Part shown: in pieces, positions 1 to 10,861 of the stretch | Layout of the letters: each line of letters begins with the position of its first letter | Numbering within the stretch: position 1 is the first letter of the stretch | Assembly: GCF_030272615.1 (NCBI RefSeq) | Contig: NC_081407.1 | Coordinates: 376,195,018-376,259,017 of the forward strand | DNA: 64,000 nucleotides | Source: Cryptomeria japonica | Taxonomy: Eukaryota; Streptophyta; Pinopsida; Cupressales; Cupressaceae | Direction: 5' to 3' | Notes under the pieces: generated by a model | Seen by the model: only the letters and a program-made list of their open reading frames with translations | What the model was told of the DNA's origin: nothing | Database searches by the model: none | Translations under genes and position numbers: made by a program

Positions 1-59
1 ATTTGTTAATGTTATTGAAAAGAAGTAAGCATGGAAAGAAACTCACTAGGTTACAATTA

Positions 60-800
60 ATGGATTAACTTGTCATAAAGTTTGTAATTTGAATGTAATG
101 AATGGATAAAAAATATTGGATTAACTGTCATAATACCTAAATTGAAATCTAATGGAAGAACCTCATTTAGTTATTTACCTTTTTATCTTAATAAATGAAC
201 ATCATCATATTCACTTTATTTCTCTAAATTGGATGAATTCATTTAGTTATTTTTATTTCAACCTTATTAAATGCACTTCATCATAATAGCTATAATTGAT
301 CTAAAGGGAGGAGAACACATTTAGTTTGTTATATCTTAATCTTGGCAAATGTATTTATTCATATTAACATTATTTTAACTAAAAAGAGTGAACTCATCAA
401 GTTAGTTATATTTTAACCCTAATGGATGATCTTCATTATGTTACTTACATTTTTAATCCTTAATTTGAATGAATTGCATCATAGTAGTTATATTCTAATT
501 AAAGGGATGAACCCATGTAGCTATATTACATTTTCACCTTAATGAATGAACTTCATCTCTTAGCAATATTTTAACTACAATAGATGAGCTCAAATGGCTA
601 ATTACATTTTAACCCCTATAAATGAACTTCGATATATTAGTTGCATTGTATCTAAAATGGATGTCTCGCCAAGTTAACCATACTTAAACCTTAATGGGAG
701 AATTCTTAAGTTAACTACATTTTAACTTTATGGGGTAAAATCCCTCTTGTTAGCCACTTTTGTGACCATAATAGATGAACGCTTCATAATCTCTGTAATG
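60..800. repeat. Degenerate ~38-bp minisatellite
   Basis: An AT-rich stretch in which a motif like 'aatggatgaacttcat' followed by a 'ttagttatattttaacc'-like string recurs. From about 467 onward the motif returns near 467, 505, 541, 581, 617, 656, 693, 729 and 771, a spacing of 36-42 bases. Copies are heavily diverged. No open reading frame. This is an old minisatellite-like array; the period is my own count by eye. Confidence 0.5.
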
Positions 801-1083
801 TTAATTCACTGAACAAATTATATCCATGTTCCAAGTAATAACATGTAATCAAGATATCTAGTTTAATTGGATCTAATGTCGTGAGTTGAGTTAGGTGTTA
901 AGTTACGTAATCACATTGGGAAACTCCTTAGGTTCATTCAGTTTTCCGTTGTGTTATCTAAACGTTAGATAACTCCAATGTATCTTAATGTTGTGACTTA
1001 TTATTAACACTCTTAATTATTATTATAAAAATAATAATATTTACACTCTGTTTGAGTGTTTTAGCTTAATCCCTTCGTGGTTT
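801..1083. other. AT-rich spacer, nothing recognised
   Basis: No coding or structural feature seen. The LINE reading frame to the right is lost at about 1084, so a truncation or another insertion edge lies here. Confidence 0.4.
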
Positions 1084-1241
1084 CCTGGCGGGGCAATACA
1101 TAATGCCCCTTGATGCAAAGAAGAAATCAAAGGAATCTCCATTGATCAAGATTGAAAATTTAGGAGTGGACACACATTGATCAATAATTTCGATGAAGTT
1201 ATCTCCAAATACAAATGCTTGAAGGACTCTGAGAAGAAAAT
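1084..1241 (-). pseudogene. LINE reverse transcriptase, distal fragment
   Basis: The minus strand encodes a segment beginning FLLRVLQAFVFG and containing INGDS, which follows the palm-domain motif KAFDRVNW of LINE RTs. Its upstream half lies 4.6 kb away, at 5850-5930, beyond the inserted LTR element. Dropping one copy of the 5-bp target duplication makes the two halves continuous in frame, so the insertion hit an RT that was still colinear. The expected catalytic region further downstream (RQGDPLSP, then FADD-like) is not readable; the frame ends in stops near 1084. Confidence 0.75.
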
Positions 1242-1761
1242 TGTTAGAACTTAATGTTATTAGGGATCACATCCTTATAACATTTATATATAGTGTTCTA
1301 ATATAAGGTTATAAAACCTTATATATTATTGCTTTATAAGCATATCCCATTTGAAATAATTATAATATAATAACTATTAGATTATTAATTATTTATGAGT
1401 GAGGGTTATTGAAAAGATGTGACTAGTGAAGTCACCCTTCCTCCTATATTTGAGGAGCTTCTCTCTCATTTGAGAGGGGTGTGAATTTGGAGCTTTATGG
1501 TGAGTTGTATCACTATGCATATGAGGTATTATTGGCCATGTGGAAGTATTGGAGGAGTGTCCCTATTTTCATGTCTATTTTATTATAGACTATATTTGTA
1601 AGTGTTTTAATTAAATGATGCTTTATGGGGTTTTTTACCCGAAAGGGTTTTCCCCATGTATATCTTGTGTAATGTGTACATTTTGCATGTATGTTTCATA
1701 TTTCATTTACTTTATAATCTTGTTTATAATCATTAGTATCCTAAGATCCTAATTTCTAACA
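1242..1761 (+). repeat. 5' LTR of element A
   Basis: 520 bp, TG...CA ended, matching 5324-5844 nearly throughout. A promoter is expected inside by family knowledge, but I could not fix its position. Confidence 0.9.
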
Positions 1762-1773
1762 TGGTATCAGAGT
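1762..1773 (+). other. Primer-binding site of element A
   Basis: TGGTATCAGAGT starts one base after the LTR's terminal CA. It complements the 3' end of plant initiator Met tRNA with one mismatch (usual TGGTATCAGAGC). Primes minus-strand cDNA synthesis. Confidence 0.85.
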
Positions 1774-4619
1774 AGCTTAGGACATACTAATTATTTTTAC
1801 AGGTTATATTAGAAGATATATAGAATTTTATGGGAAAGCTCTTTATGCTCATTCAACACAAAGTAATGACATCATTAGAATATACTTGGTGTATCCTTTT
1901 TATTATTTCAATATTCATTTTTTTTAAAGTATTGATGGGGTACATTGATTTAGAATACACTAAGTTGCCTAATTTTTCTTGGGTAGAACCACATGCTTGA
2001 CTTGTCCTTTTTTCCCTAATTAGGTTGTACTAATTTTTTTTTTCAATTGAAAGAATAGTGATAGTAGTCATGAAATTTAAATTTAAATTTTTAATTAAAT
2101 TTTATAAAAACATCTTTCATGATCAAACAACTAAGATGCTTGCATTATACATTTAATAATGATATCATCTTATACCTTTGAGAAAAGTTGCATTATATTT
2201 TTGTATTAGAGTCAATTTTTTTACTAGTAATTATGAAGTTGATTGGTAGCATTCTCAAGCCTATTCCTCCATCATTTTCCTTCTTTTTTTATAATTTTTT
2301 ACAATAAGACCAATTAATAATCTAATTTATAAAAATAAAATAATATTAAACCTAATTATCATTTAAAAAAAAATCACATTTATTAAAATCCAAACAATTA
2401 AAAACCAACTCTAATTATATTAAAGATTTCTATCTATTTATTATTCTTAGATACATATTTTGATTCTCTCCCATAGACCCTTGTACATGTCTATTAATAG
2501 AGTACATACGACTCTCTATGACATGTCTAACTTATAGATAAAAAGCTAGTGCTTTCACATGGCACATTAAGAGTTACATCTTTTTGCTTCCAAGTGATGT
2601 GACCTATTTTGTGTATCCCTTCACTTGTAGAGCGACTCATCCAAGACATATTAACAAAAAAAGATTCACATGGTTTGATCCTTTACTTTCCAATGCAGCG
2701 CTAACCCTAAATATTCCTCCTCCTAATGTTGTTTATCAACCAATCTATGTTTGTCTTCTAACACTTGCGATAATGGTAGCCATCAATTTGGCTTGAAGTC
2801 TCACCAATTTTGATTTTACAAGGAGGAAAGAGTTAAAAGTTAATTTATAGAGGACATTGAGTATCCCCTAATATAGTCACACTATTTCCTATTATGTTCA
2901 AAGTTTTCAATACTGTTACCATGAACTAGAATTGATAATTGATTATTTCTAAATTTCTTAGAACTAATGAGCTAGAAGTGGTTACCAAGTATTCACCCAT
3001 TTTCTAGGAAATCACAAGTTTGTGCCTAGTTCATTCACCTTGCTCATCATTCCACATTTTTTTGAGAAGTTCTCTCATATAGTTTTAGTGTGTTAAATGT
3101 AAGTCCATATTTTGCATAGTTATAATTAAAATAATCTTGTTGTCACCAACAAATATAGAGAATATTTTTAAAAGGAGCTTTGTGCTCAGTGTTTTATATA
3201 TTCTTGTCTTGTTGATTTGGTACCTTGTCATTTTAGTGCAAAATTTTGGCTTCTAATGTGTTTTACACTTATATAGTGAACACTAGATTGTATTTTAATA
3301 TAACTCTTTATTTATGTATCATTTTTCAACATTTATTTATTTTTTTCATGCCATTTAATACATTTGTAATTAAGTTTTTATTTTGACCCACATTCATAAT
3401 TTGGATCATTGAATGTGTTAGTAGGTATTTGATAAAGGGTAGGAATTATATTCTTACACTCTTATAATACCAATTTAAATTTTGATCTTATAGAAGATGT
3501 GTCCTAATAGGGACATAATTTATCTATTTATTTTATCAAACAAAAAAAAAAAACTTCTTAGTGAGACATGAACAAATAAACAAGCACTTCATAACTAATG
3601 GTGTTGATCCTTCTATATGAATTTTTAATACAGTTTATTCATCTAGTATTAGTTCAAATTTTCAAGTGGCCCTCCCAAAGTATCTGTTATTATTTATATT
3701 AGTCCTTTAAGTGCATCACAAAAAGTCACATATGAACTAGTAGGAATAAAGGAAGGAACATCATGATTTATCTCAAATTTAATTTTTATAGGTATTTGAT
3801 GGAGGATATGCCTTATGTTAACATTAGGAATATTCTTGATTATAGTATGTTTGATAATCAAATTCCTTAATATCAAACTATCACAATGATAAATAGGAAA
3901 TCATTTATCTATCTATAAATGTAGGGTAAAATATTTTTTTAGCTAGTAAATATGCATAAGTCAATTTAAAAAATTCTCTTTGGCATCCTTTTTTGGAGAT
4001 CTAAGTGATTTGTTACTCTATTCTATATTTGATCCATTTTTTTTCAATCATACTATGTATAATGGGTGACTATCGCCCTTATAAACTATCTGGGGAGCAA
4101 ACCTAGAAAGGATAGCTCACCCGTTGCCTAGTTTTTTTATGGATCATTACTATATGTAGTAGTATGCCTATTTTTTAAACAATAAAACTCATTGTTCATG
4201 CTTCTTCTCATGAAAATATATGTTGATTTCCTTGCATTGGATTATATTCTAAATTTATGAGGAATATTATATGATCTTTGGTAAATGACAAAAAAATAAT
4301 ATTATGTTCTTTCTTTGCACCAAAAATGAAGTTGATTACTATGTTAATAACTATATTGTTTCTTCTATGATGAGTTTATGAGTTCAAAACATATGGTGCA
4401 AGTGCTATTACATGGATGGTGCAATACTTTAATAAGAAGACTATCTTTTATGTGTCTTGGAATCAAATGGACAAAATATGAATGTAGCTCTTGAAGAATC
4501 AATATGGCCTTGAAGATTTTATGAAGAGTTCCATTTGGATACATATGAAAGTGCCATATTACTTGAAGTTACTTTACTCTTCCTAGAAAATATCTTTTCT
4601 AAGGATCAAAATGAACATT

Positions 4620-4725
4620 GAAGATCATGGGCACCTCACTCAAGTGAAAGCATTCTATAATAAAGGCACCTTGAAGATCATGAGAACCTCACTCAAGTGA
4701 AATCATTCTATAATAAAGACATCAA
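4620..4725. repeat. Two-copy ~53-bp tandem duplication inside element A
   Basis: The string containing cctcactcaagtgaaa and cattctataataaag occurs twice in a row with few changes. A local duplication in the decayed interior. Confidence 0.6.
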
Positions 4726-5314
4726 TTTGAAATCCTTTATGTAGTGATTGGCTTTGAGGTGATGCCATTGAGGGGGAGTGTGCATGTCAATGAAACCACG
4801 TAGTGGCTAAATCCTAGTTTTAAAATCCTACCGGTAGGCATATGTCTTAATAGGTATGAAATAAGACCTATATAGGCATTAGTAAGTCCTATAAGCCTGT
4901 AGATAGGCATATGTAAGTCCTTTTTGTTTTAATTACTGCAACTAGGCATTCGTAAGTCCTATAGGCACATTTGTGCTTAAGTTCTACGAGCATATTGTAA
5001 ATTCATCTCCTTGTAAATCTTCCACTTGTAAAATAATTGTATTAAGTCCTACAACCACTATGTAATGAACTTGGGGAGAGGCTAATTTGAGGAGAATGTG
5101 GCTCCAATATAATTTTTTAAGACCTCATAGCATCATTTTAAAAATACCAGGATTATAAATCATGACAAGATGACTTTCATGTAGTCCAAAATGCATGATC
5201 TTCATGTTAGCATATATTTGTGTCCCTTTTAATCACTATCAAAGAAGACCTACATTATTGGGCTGCTTCATTTTTTATTTTATGGAAATTGACATGTGAT
5301 CCACTATCAACATT

Positions 5315-5323
5315 AAGGGGGAG
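5315..5323 (+). other. Polypurine tract of element A
   Basis: AAGGGGGAG immediately before the 3' LTR; the expected plus-strand primer. A similar gagggggagtgtgcatg string at about 4769 could mark an older nested end. Confidence 0.8.
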
Positions 5324-5844
5324 TGTTAGAACATAATGTTATTAGGGATCACATCCTTATAACATTTATATATAATGTTCTAATATAAGGTTATAAAACC
5401 TTATATATTATATGCTTTATAAGCATATCCGATTTGAAATAATTATAATCTAATAACTATTATATTATTAATTATTTATCAGTGGGGGTTATTGAAAAGG
5501 TATGACTAGTGAAGTCACACTTCCTCCTATATTTAAGGAGCTTCTCTCTCATTTGAGAGGGGTGTGAATTTGGAGCTTTATGGTGAGTTGTATCACTATG
5601 CATATGAGGTATTATTGGCCATGTGGAAGTATTGGAGGAGTGTCCCCAAGTTCATGTCTATTTTATTATAGACTATATTTGTAAGTGTTTTAATTAAATG
5701 ATGCTTTATGGGGTTTTTTACCAAAAAGGGTTTTCCCCATGTATATCTTGTGTAATGTGTACATTTTGCATGTATGTTTCAAATTTCATTTACATTATAA
5801 TCTTGTTTATAATCATTAGTATCCTAACATCCTAATTTCTAACA
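5324..5844 (+). repeat. 3' LTR of element A
   Basis: 521 bp, near-duplicate of 1242-1761, followed by the target-site copy aaaac at 5845-5849. Confidence 0.9.
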
Positions 5845-7517
5845 AAAACTCCAATTGACTCTATCAAAAGCTTTCAACAGATCCAATTTTAGAAAAAAAA
5901 ACTAGGTTTTTTATTGATAGATAAGGAATGAATATTCTCATGCACCACAATTATAGAATCCAAAATCTGCCATGTAGGAACAAACCCATTCTAGTGTTTT
6001 TAAATTAAAGAGGGGAGATATTTCTTAAGCCTAATCACAAGGATCTTGGTGAAAATTTTATAGATAGAATTGCAAAGACTAATAGGTCTAAAATCATGTA
6101 AAGAACATGCATAAGGTTTCTTGGGAATGAGGACAAAGAAGGTGGCATTCAGCTCCTTCAGAAGAGAGCGGGACCCAAAAAACTCTTGTGTTACGATGAC
6201 CACATCAGAGCATAAGATTTGCCAAAAGTTTTGAAAGAAGAACACAGGGAAGTCATCAGGGTTAGGGACTTTGTTACCTTCAAAAGAGAAGACCACATTG
6301 TGAACTTCATCATGAGTGGGGATTCTGAACAGCTCTAAGTTCATATCCTGAGAGACAATGTTCGGAACTTCCTACAAGATCCTATCTTGGGCTAAAGCAT
6401 TAAGAGGATCATCAACCGATAAGAGAATAGTGAAGTAACTGATGACTTCCTAGAAAATATTTGCATGCTTATGAATCCATCTCTGGGCAAGCTGAATTTT
6501 ACTGATTCTATTAGTAGCCCTATGCTTGAGGGTTGTCATATGAAAAATAGTATTTTTGTCACGACTTTTAATCCACAAGGCTCTAGATATCTACTTCCAA
6601 AATTCCTCCTCTTTGGAAATAATATCATGTAGTTTAGTTAAAATCTCACTTTCTTTGTTTGAGACGTCATTATCAAACCCAAAATCTTGGATATGCTTTT
6701 GAACCTCCTCAAGATCCTGCTTGAGCTTATCTTTAATTTAGAAAATATTACCAAAAGAGGACATGTTCCAAAATTGAATATTAGACTTGACATTGGATAG
6801 CTTTTGGCAATATGAAACATGATCATACCCTGAATATCAATATTTCACCACTCCATAATGTTATCATGGATGTCAGGGGCCATCAGCCACATTTTCTCAA
6901 ATATGAAGGGGTATGCCTTTCTTCCAGACAATGGAGTCATTGAAAGACAAATAGGGAAGTGATATGATCCTACTTAGGACAAGGCATTGAGTTTACAGGA
7001 AGTATTTTGTATCCAATCAGGAGAGACACAAACCCTATCTAGCTTAACCTGAATGAGATCCTCCCTATTGCGTCTGTTGGACCAAGTGAATTTAGCTCCA
7101 ATAAGATCTAGATCCAATAGGCTCAAAGAATTAATCATTTTAGCCAAGTCTTTCCTACTATCAATAGAAATAGGTATGCCTCTCCAAGTTTGAGAGAGAC
7201 GTGTTGAAATCAACCAAAAGAATCCATTTCTCATTAGCAAAAAATGATCTAGCATGGAAAATGGAAGACCAGAGAACTTTTATAGTAGTTATACCATTAG
7301 GAGCATAGATGTTGGAAATAATCCAAGAGGATCCATCTTTAAGATTATAGAATCTAGTAGTAATGTGATTAGGAGAAGAGAGAACCACCTTACCACATAA
7401 TAGTCTCAGATTCCAAAGCATGGTGATACCACCTGAAGCACCATCTGCATCAACACAATGAACACCACAATCTCCAAAAATTGTCAATTTAATCTTTTCC
7501 ACTTTATTGCCAGGCAT
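5845..7517 (-). pseudogene. LINE endonuclease-reverse transcriptase polyprotein, proximal part
   Basis: From 7517 downward the minus strand shows the N-terminal endonuclease: ASGGITMLWN, SNIYAPNG and WILLVDFN (the family has GDFN, so the catalytic-loop Gly is Val here). A frameshift near 7200 leads into GAKFTWSNRR and VKLDRV, still endonuclease. Linker remnants lie at 6638-6826. The RT begins near 6340 (FEGNKVPNPDDFP, family GxKSPGPDGF), then FFVLIPKK and DFRPISLCNSIYKIFTKIL, and finally KAFDRVNW near 5860. Several frameshifts and stops occur (for example at 6000 and around 5955). Clearly a plant LINE ORF2 and non-functional. Confidence 0.85.
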
Positions 7518-7722
7518 TTTAGTTTATTGAACAAGGCAAATATCCATCTTATGATCCCTAACCAATTTGGAGAGAAGATCATGCTTATGGGGATGATTCA
7601 TTTCCCTTATATTCCACGAAATAATTTTCATTTAGAAAGAGAGCAAGATCCCATACCCATTTCTGGTAAAGTACTCTGGGCTCCATCCACAATGGAATCC
7701 CGACTCTGCCTATCTCTACTAA

Positions 7723-8475
7723 CTACATTGGGTGGTCTCCGAACACCCCTTGAATCCGACCCACAATTTGCCTTTTGTCTATTCTAGTTGAAACCCCCCT
7801 AGAGGCAGGAGTAGTTTGGCCAATACGGGAGTTGCTTCTTCTATTTTTGGGTTTGACCTCAATAAAAGGATAAGAGTCCTCTTGGGATGATTCTAGTGTG
7901 AGAGAAACCTGAGGTTTCGCCTCAACAGAGTTACCCATATCAATGACTAGTTGAATTGGAATATCTGAGACAGTTACATTAGCATTAATAGTATTGCCTT
8001 CTTCATAGGGATCATTCACAATAGGGGGCTCCAAAATATTCTCCTCTAAGAGCGGAGGGTCAGGATCAGGGACCACAGGTACTTTTGAATTAAAACTAGC
8101 TCTAGGAAAGACCCTATCCCCCACAACTAGGGGAGGGATAAAGGGATTAACAAATCCATTAGATTCATTGCACAATCCTTCTAGAGGAGGATCAGAGGGA
8201 AAGGCATCCCTCTTCTCTAAGAGCGGCTTGTCATTCCTCTTTCTCCATTCCTTCTTTAGCTTAGATGGACACTGCCTGGCCCAATGAACCACTTTTTTAC
8301 AATAGAAACATGCAAAAGGGATGGATTCATACTCCACTTTATGCACCCATCTGCCCAGCTTAGAGAAAAGATCAATCTCGAATGGAATGTTTGAAGACTG
8401 TTTGACAATGACACACAATCTGGCATAAACCAGGTGTCTTTTAGCTATAGTCATTGGGTCAACTCTATAATGTTA
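7723..8475 (-). pseudogene. LINE ORF1 (DUF4283-like / CCHC zinc-knuckle RNA-binding protein)
   Basis: A 243-codon open stretch starting at 8454 (MTIAKRHLVYARLCVIV). The string YRVDPMTIAKRHLVYARLCV, with frame extending a little upstream, matches the conserved core of plant LINE ORF1 proteins. A CCHC knuckle follows at about residues 49-62 (CFYCKKVVHWARQC). The remaining ~180 residues are a low-complexity, proline-rich tail, as in the family. The upstream frame meets a stop (taa near 8478), so the N terminus is lost. In this family the protein coats the LINE RNA. It lies just upstream of the endonuclease-RT remnant, as expected. Confidence 0.75.
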
Positions 8476-9105
8476 TAAAAATTTCCCACATTCAAAGAAA
8501 GTGGCGTGTTGCTTGATAGTATAGATAGATACAAATGAGAATTTGGTCATTAAATATAGCATCCTACTGCAAATAAAAAATTGACATCATGGTCAATTCA
8601 TATCAACTATTGTGATGAATTCAATAACACATCAATTTTAAATTATAATTTTTAAAGTTTAGTGTCTTAGAGGTTTGTATTCACAAATTTAACTCTGGTC
8701 AATATTGTGGCTATAAAAATGAACTGAGATAATGAATGGATGAAATAGAGAATATGAATGTATGTTACTAGGAATAGGTAAGAATCCTGTAATTTGAAAG
8801 CTTTAATATTATAATATGTTAGTTGTACGCTAATCAATGCATAAATGAAGAAAAATATAGGATACATATAATGTTAAAAAATTCCCAAATTCAAAAAAAG
8901 TGATGCAATTTGAGACATTAGAAAAATTAAATAAATCTCAAATAAAATCAAGAGTACATAAAAATATGCATTACTTGTTTAAAAAATGTTACAGAAAAGA
9001 ATCCAAAAAAAAATAATTTGATGTGATTTGAGATATTCAAAATAATTCAAATAAAACTCACATAAAATCAAGATTATATAGAAATATACTATTTATAATC
9101 TATTT
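8461..9105. repeat. Dispersed direct copies of an AT-rich ~115-bp segment
   Basis: A string like ataatgttaaaaaattccca, then ttcaaaaaaagtgatg, recurs near 8470, 8872 and (more diverged) 8985. The two right copies both continue with gatttgagat, aaataaaactca and aaaatcaaga-like strings about 115 bp apart. No coding potential. Confidence 0.45.
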
Positions 9106-10082
9106 TTTAAATTATTGCCTAAATGATTATGTTAATGATAAAGTGAGTTAGACATGAAGTAAGTAGATGAAAAATGGGCTGAGGCATCAAACATAAATGA
9201 GTTGAGCAATCTTAATAATGGAAAATGAAATCTTGGAGATATACATCAATAGTTTTATATATTATAATAAAATATAGTATATGTTTAAAAAAATTATTAA
9301 GATTTTTGTATAATTTGTGATATGAATATATTGCTTGTTTATGAATATTATTAATGTTCTTGAAACAAACAAAAGTCAAATCAGCTTCAATTTAGGAATA
9401 CACAACAAATTTAAAAATAATCTTAATGTCCTTCAGATGAGTGCATGCGTGTCTACCATGGCAACATCCACTACGGTGGTTGGGCCAAGAAAATTTAAAA
9501 ATAATCTTAATGGCCATGTGATTTAGGACAAGCCTTTTAAGGTTTGATTTAAAAATAATATCAAATGAATCAAGAAAAAGAACAACTACAAGAAGACTAA
9601 CCTGATATCCTTGGATTCCTTGTATTGAAATAAGAAATTTCATTAACATAAGTTTATAATAGACAACCTTAACACATTGAAAGAATACAAAGATCAAACA
9701 TGTCTCTAACAAATATTCATTATGTTTTCCACACATAGACAAAGTTTTAAATCTTGAAGACAGTCTAGTGGATTTTGTATTTACAGACTTTACCCAAATT
9801 TGCATGAAGAATAAGCTCATCCACAAAATCTTAATACGAATCATATAATTAAATGTGGAATATTAGTCTAGCATTTAGACGAAATATTTGATTTCACAAA
9901 TTAATTCATGCTTGCATTTTACCGAGCTAAGAGTACCTCTATTTGTTGCATGAATCCTTCACTAACATTTTTAAGTGGCTATTTAATATTGGAAAAGAGG
10001 TCCCAATTTGACACACAAAAAAGTAGAATAAACAAATGTTGTAGAGCAGCGAAGTTCCTGCTAGAGAATGCAAGGACAATTT
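9106..10082. other. AT-rich spacer without recognisable genes
   Basis: Only short unsupported ORFs. A 22-base string around aatttaaaaataatcttaatg occurs twice (near 9409 and 9490). Nothing else seen. Confidence 0.5.
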
Positions 10083-10182
10083 TGTTTTTATTTTTTATTT
10101 TTTGATTTATGTCTATTTTGTGTGCCATTACACATGAATTTGTTTTTATTTTTATTTTTTGTATGTCTATTTTGTGTGCCAT
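10083..10182. repeat. Two-copy ~57-bp tandem repeat
   Basis: A run starting tgtttttattttt and ending atgtctattttgtgtgccat appears at 10083-10128 and again at 10141-10182. A local tandem duplication. Confidence 0.65.
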
Positions 10183-10783
10183 GAACTTTGCTGCTTTTAA
10201 CTTAGGAAATATGAAGCAATATATTAAATATCAAGACTCCATTTCTAGCTTGAAGTATACATATTCGTTGATAATGATTATAATGATGTGAAAAATAAGA
10301 TACAGATGGAGTTGGCACCATGGAACTACAAATTACATTTGAACTTTAGAATAAAGACACTTATTGGATTATTCCATTCCTTTTATGTATCATTGTGATG
10401 TAAAATAAATATTTTTATTTGAACCTATTGTTAGCAAATATTAATGAGAAACTAATGATTACATTAGATTTATGTAATGTTAAGTACAATTTTATAAGTA
10501 AATAGTTGTTCCACGGGGCACTAGCAAGAAACCTATTTTTATGTAGTCTAGCTTTTTTAATCAAATTATTACAGTAACATTGGAACAATTCAGAATTCCG
10601 GTGGCCAATATTTCAAAATTTGTAAATAATGTTGGTTTTGTTCACATGTTCCTAGAGCTTTTGAAATAAAAAACATCATTCGAGACAAAGTAAAAGTATC
10701 AATATATTCAAAAAATACTAAATAAATCTAAAATTTGTCAAGAATTCCGATCTATTACATTTCTTAAAATTGGATGGAAAAAA

Positions 10784-10861
10784 AGAGGAATTTCCACCCA
10801 CACCTCCTCTACAATGAAAAATAGAGGAATTTCCACCCACACCTCCTCTACAATTATGCTT
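10784..10861. repeat. Two-copy 39-bp tandem repeat
   Basis: Copies start at 10784 and 10823. Each begins agaggaatttcc and ends with tcctct, so each unit can also fold on itself. The copies are identical across the shared core. An ORF on the minus strand reads VEEVWVEIPLFF twice because of it. Confidence 0.8.

Larger units (their letters stand above)
1242..5844 (+). mobile_element. Copia-type LTR retrotransposon, coding-poor (element A)
   Basis: Flanked by two LTRs of 520 and 521 bp that start TGTTAGAAC and end TCTAACA. A primer-binding site (TGGTATCAGAG, initiator Met tRNA type) directly follows the left LTR, and a polypurine tract directly precedes the right one, so the element reads on the plus strand. 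Target duplication is aaaat (1237-1241) against aaaac (5845-5849). The 3.56-kb interior holds no recognisable gag, protease, integrase or RT; the only ORF of note (2584-2796, 70 aa) resembles nothing I know. I count about 20 substitutions and one small indel between the LTRs, roughly 4%. Either a non-autonomous element or one with a fully decayed interior. Confidence 0.85.
1084..8475 (-). mobile_element. LINE (non-LTR retrotransposon) remnant, split by a Copia-type element
   Basis: Reading the minus strand from about 8475 downward, the order is ORF1 with a CCHC zinc knuckle, an endonuclease of the exonuclease-endonuclease-phosphatase fold, then reverse transcriptase. That order is typical of plant L1-like LINEs. 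The RT is interrupted at 5844/1242 by an LTR element; the same frame resumes at 1236 and runs to about 1084, where homology ends. The 3' part of the RT and the tail are missing. Several stops and frameshifts make it a fossil. The 5' edge near 8454-8475 abuts a repeated AT-rich segment, so the exact start is uncertain. Confidence 0.85.

Noticed and set aside
2584..2796. 70-codon ORF inside element A
   Set aside because: No family resemblance, no conserved copy, and the length is within chance in this region.
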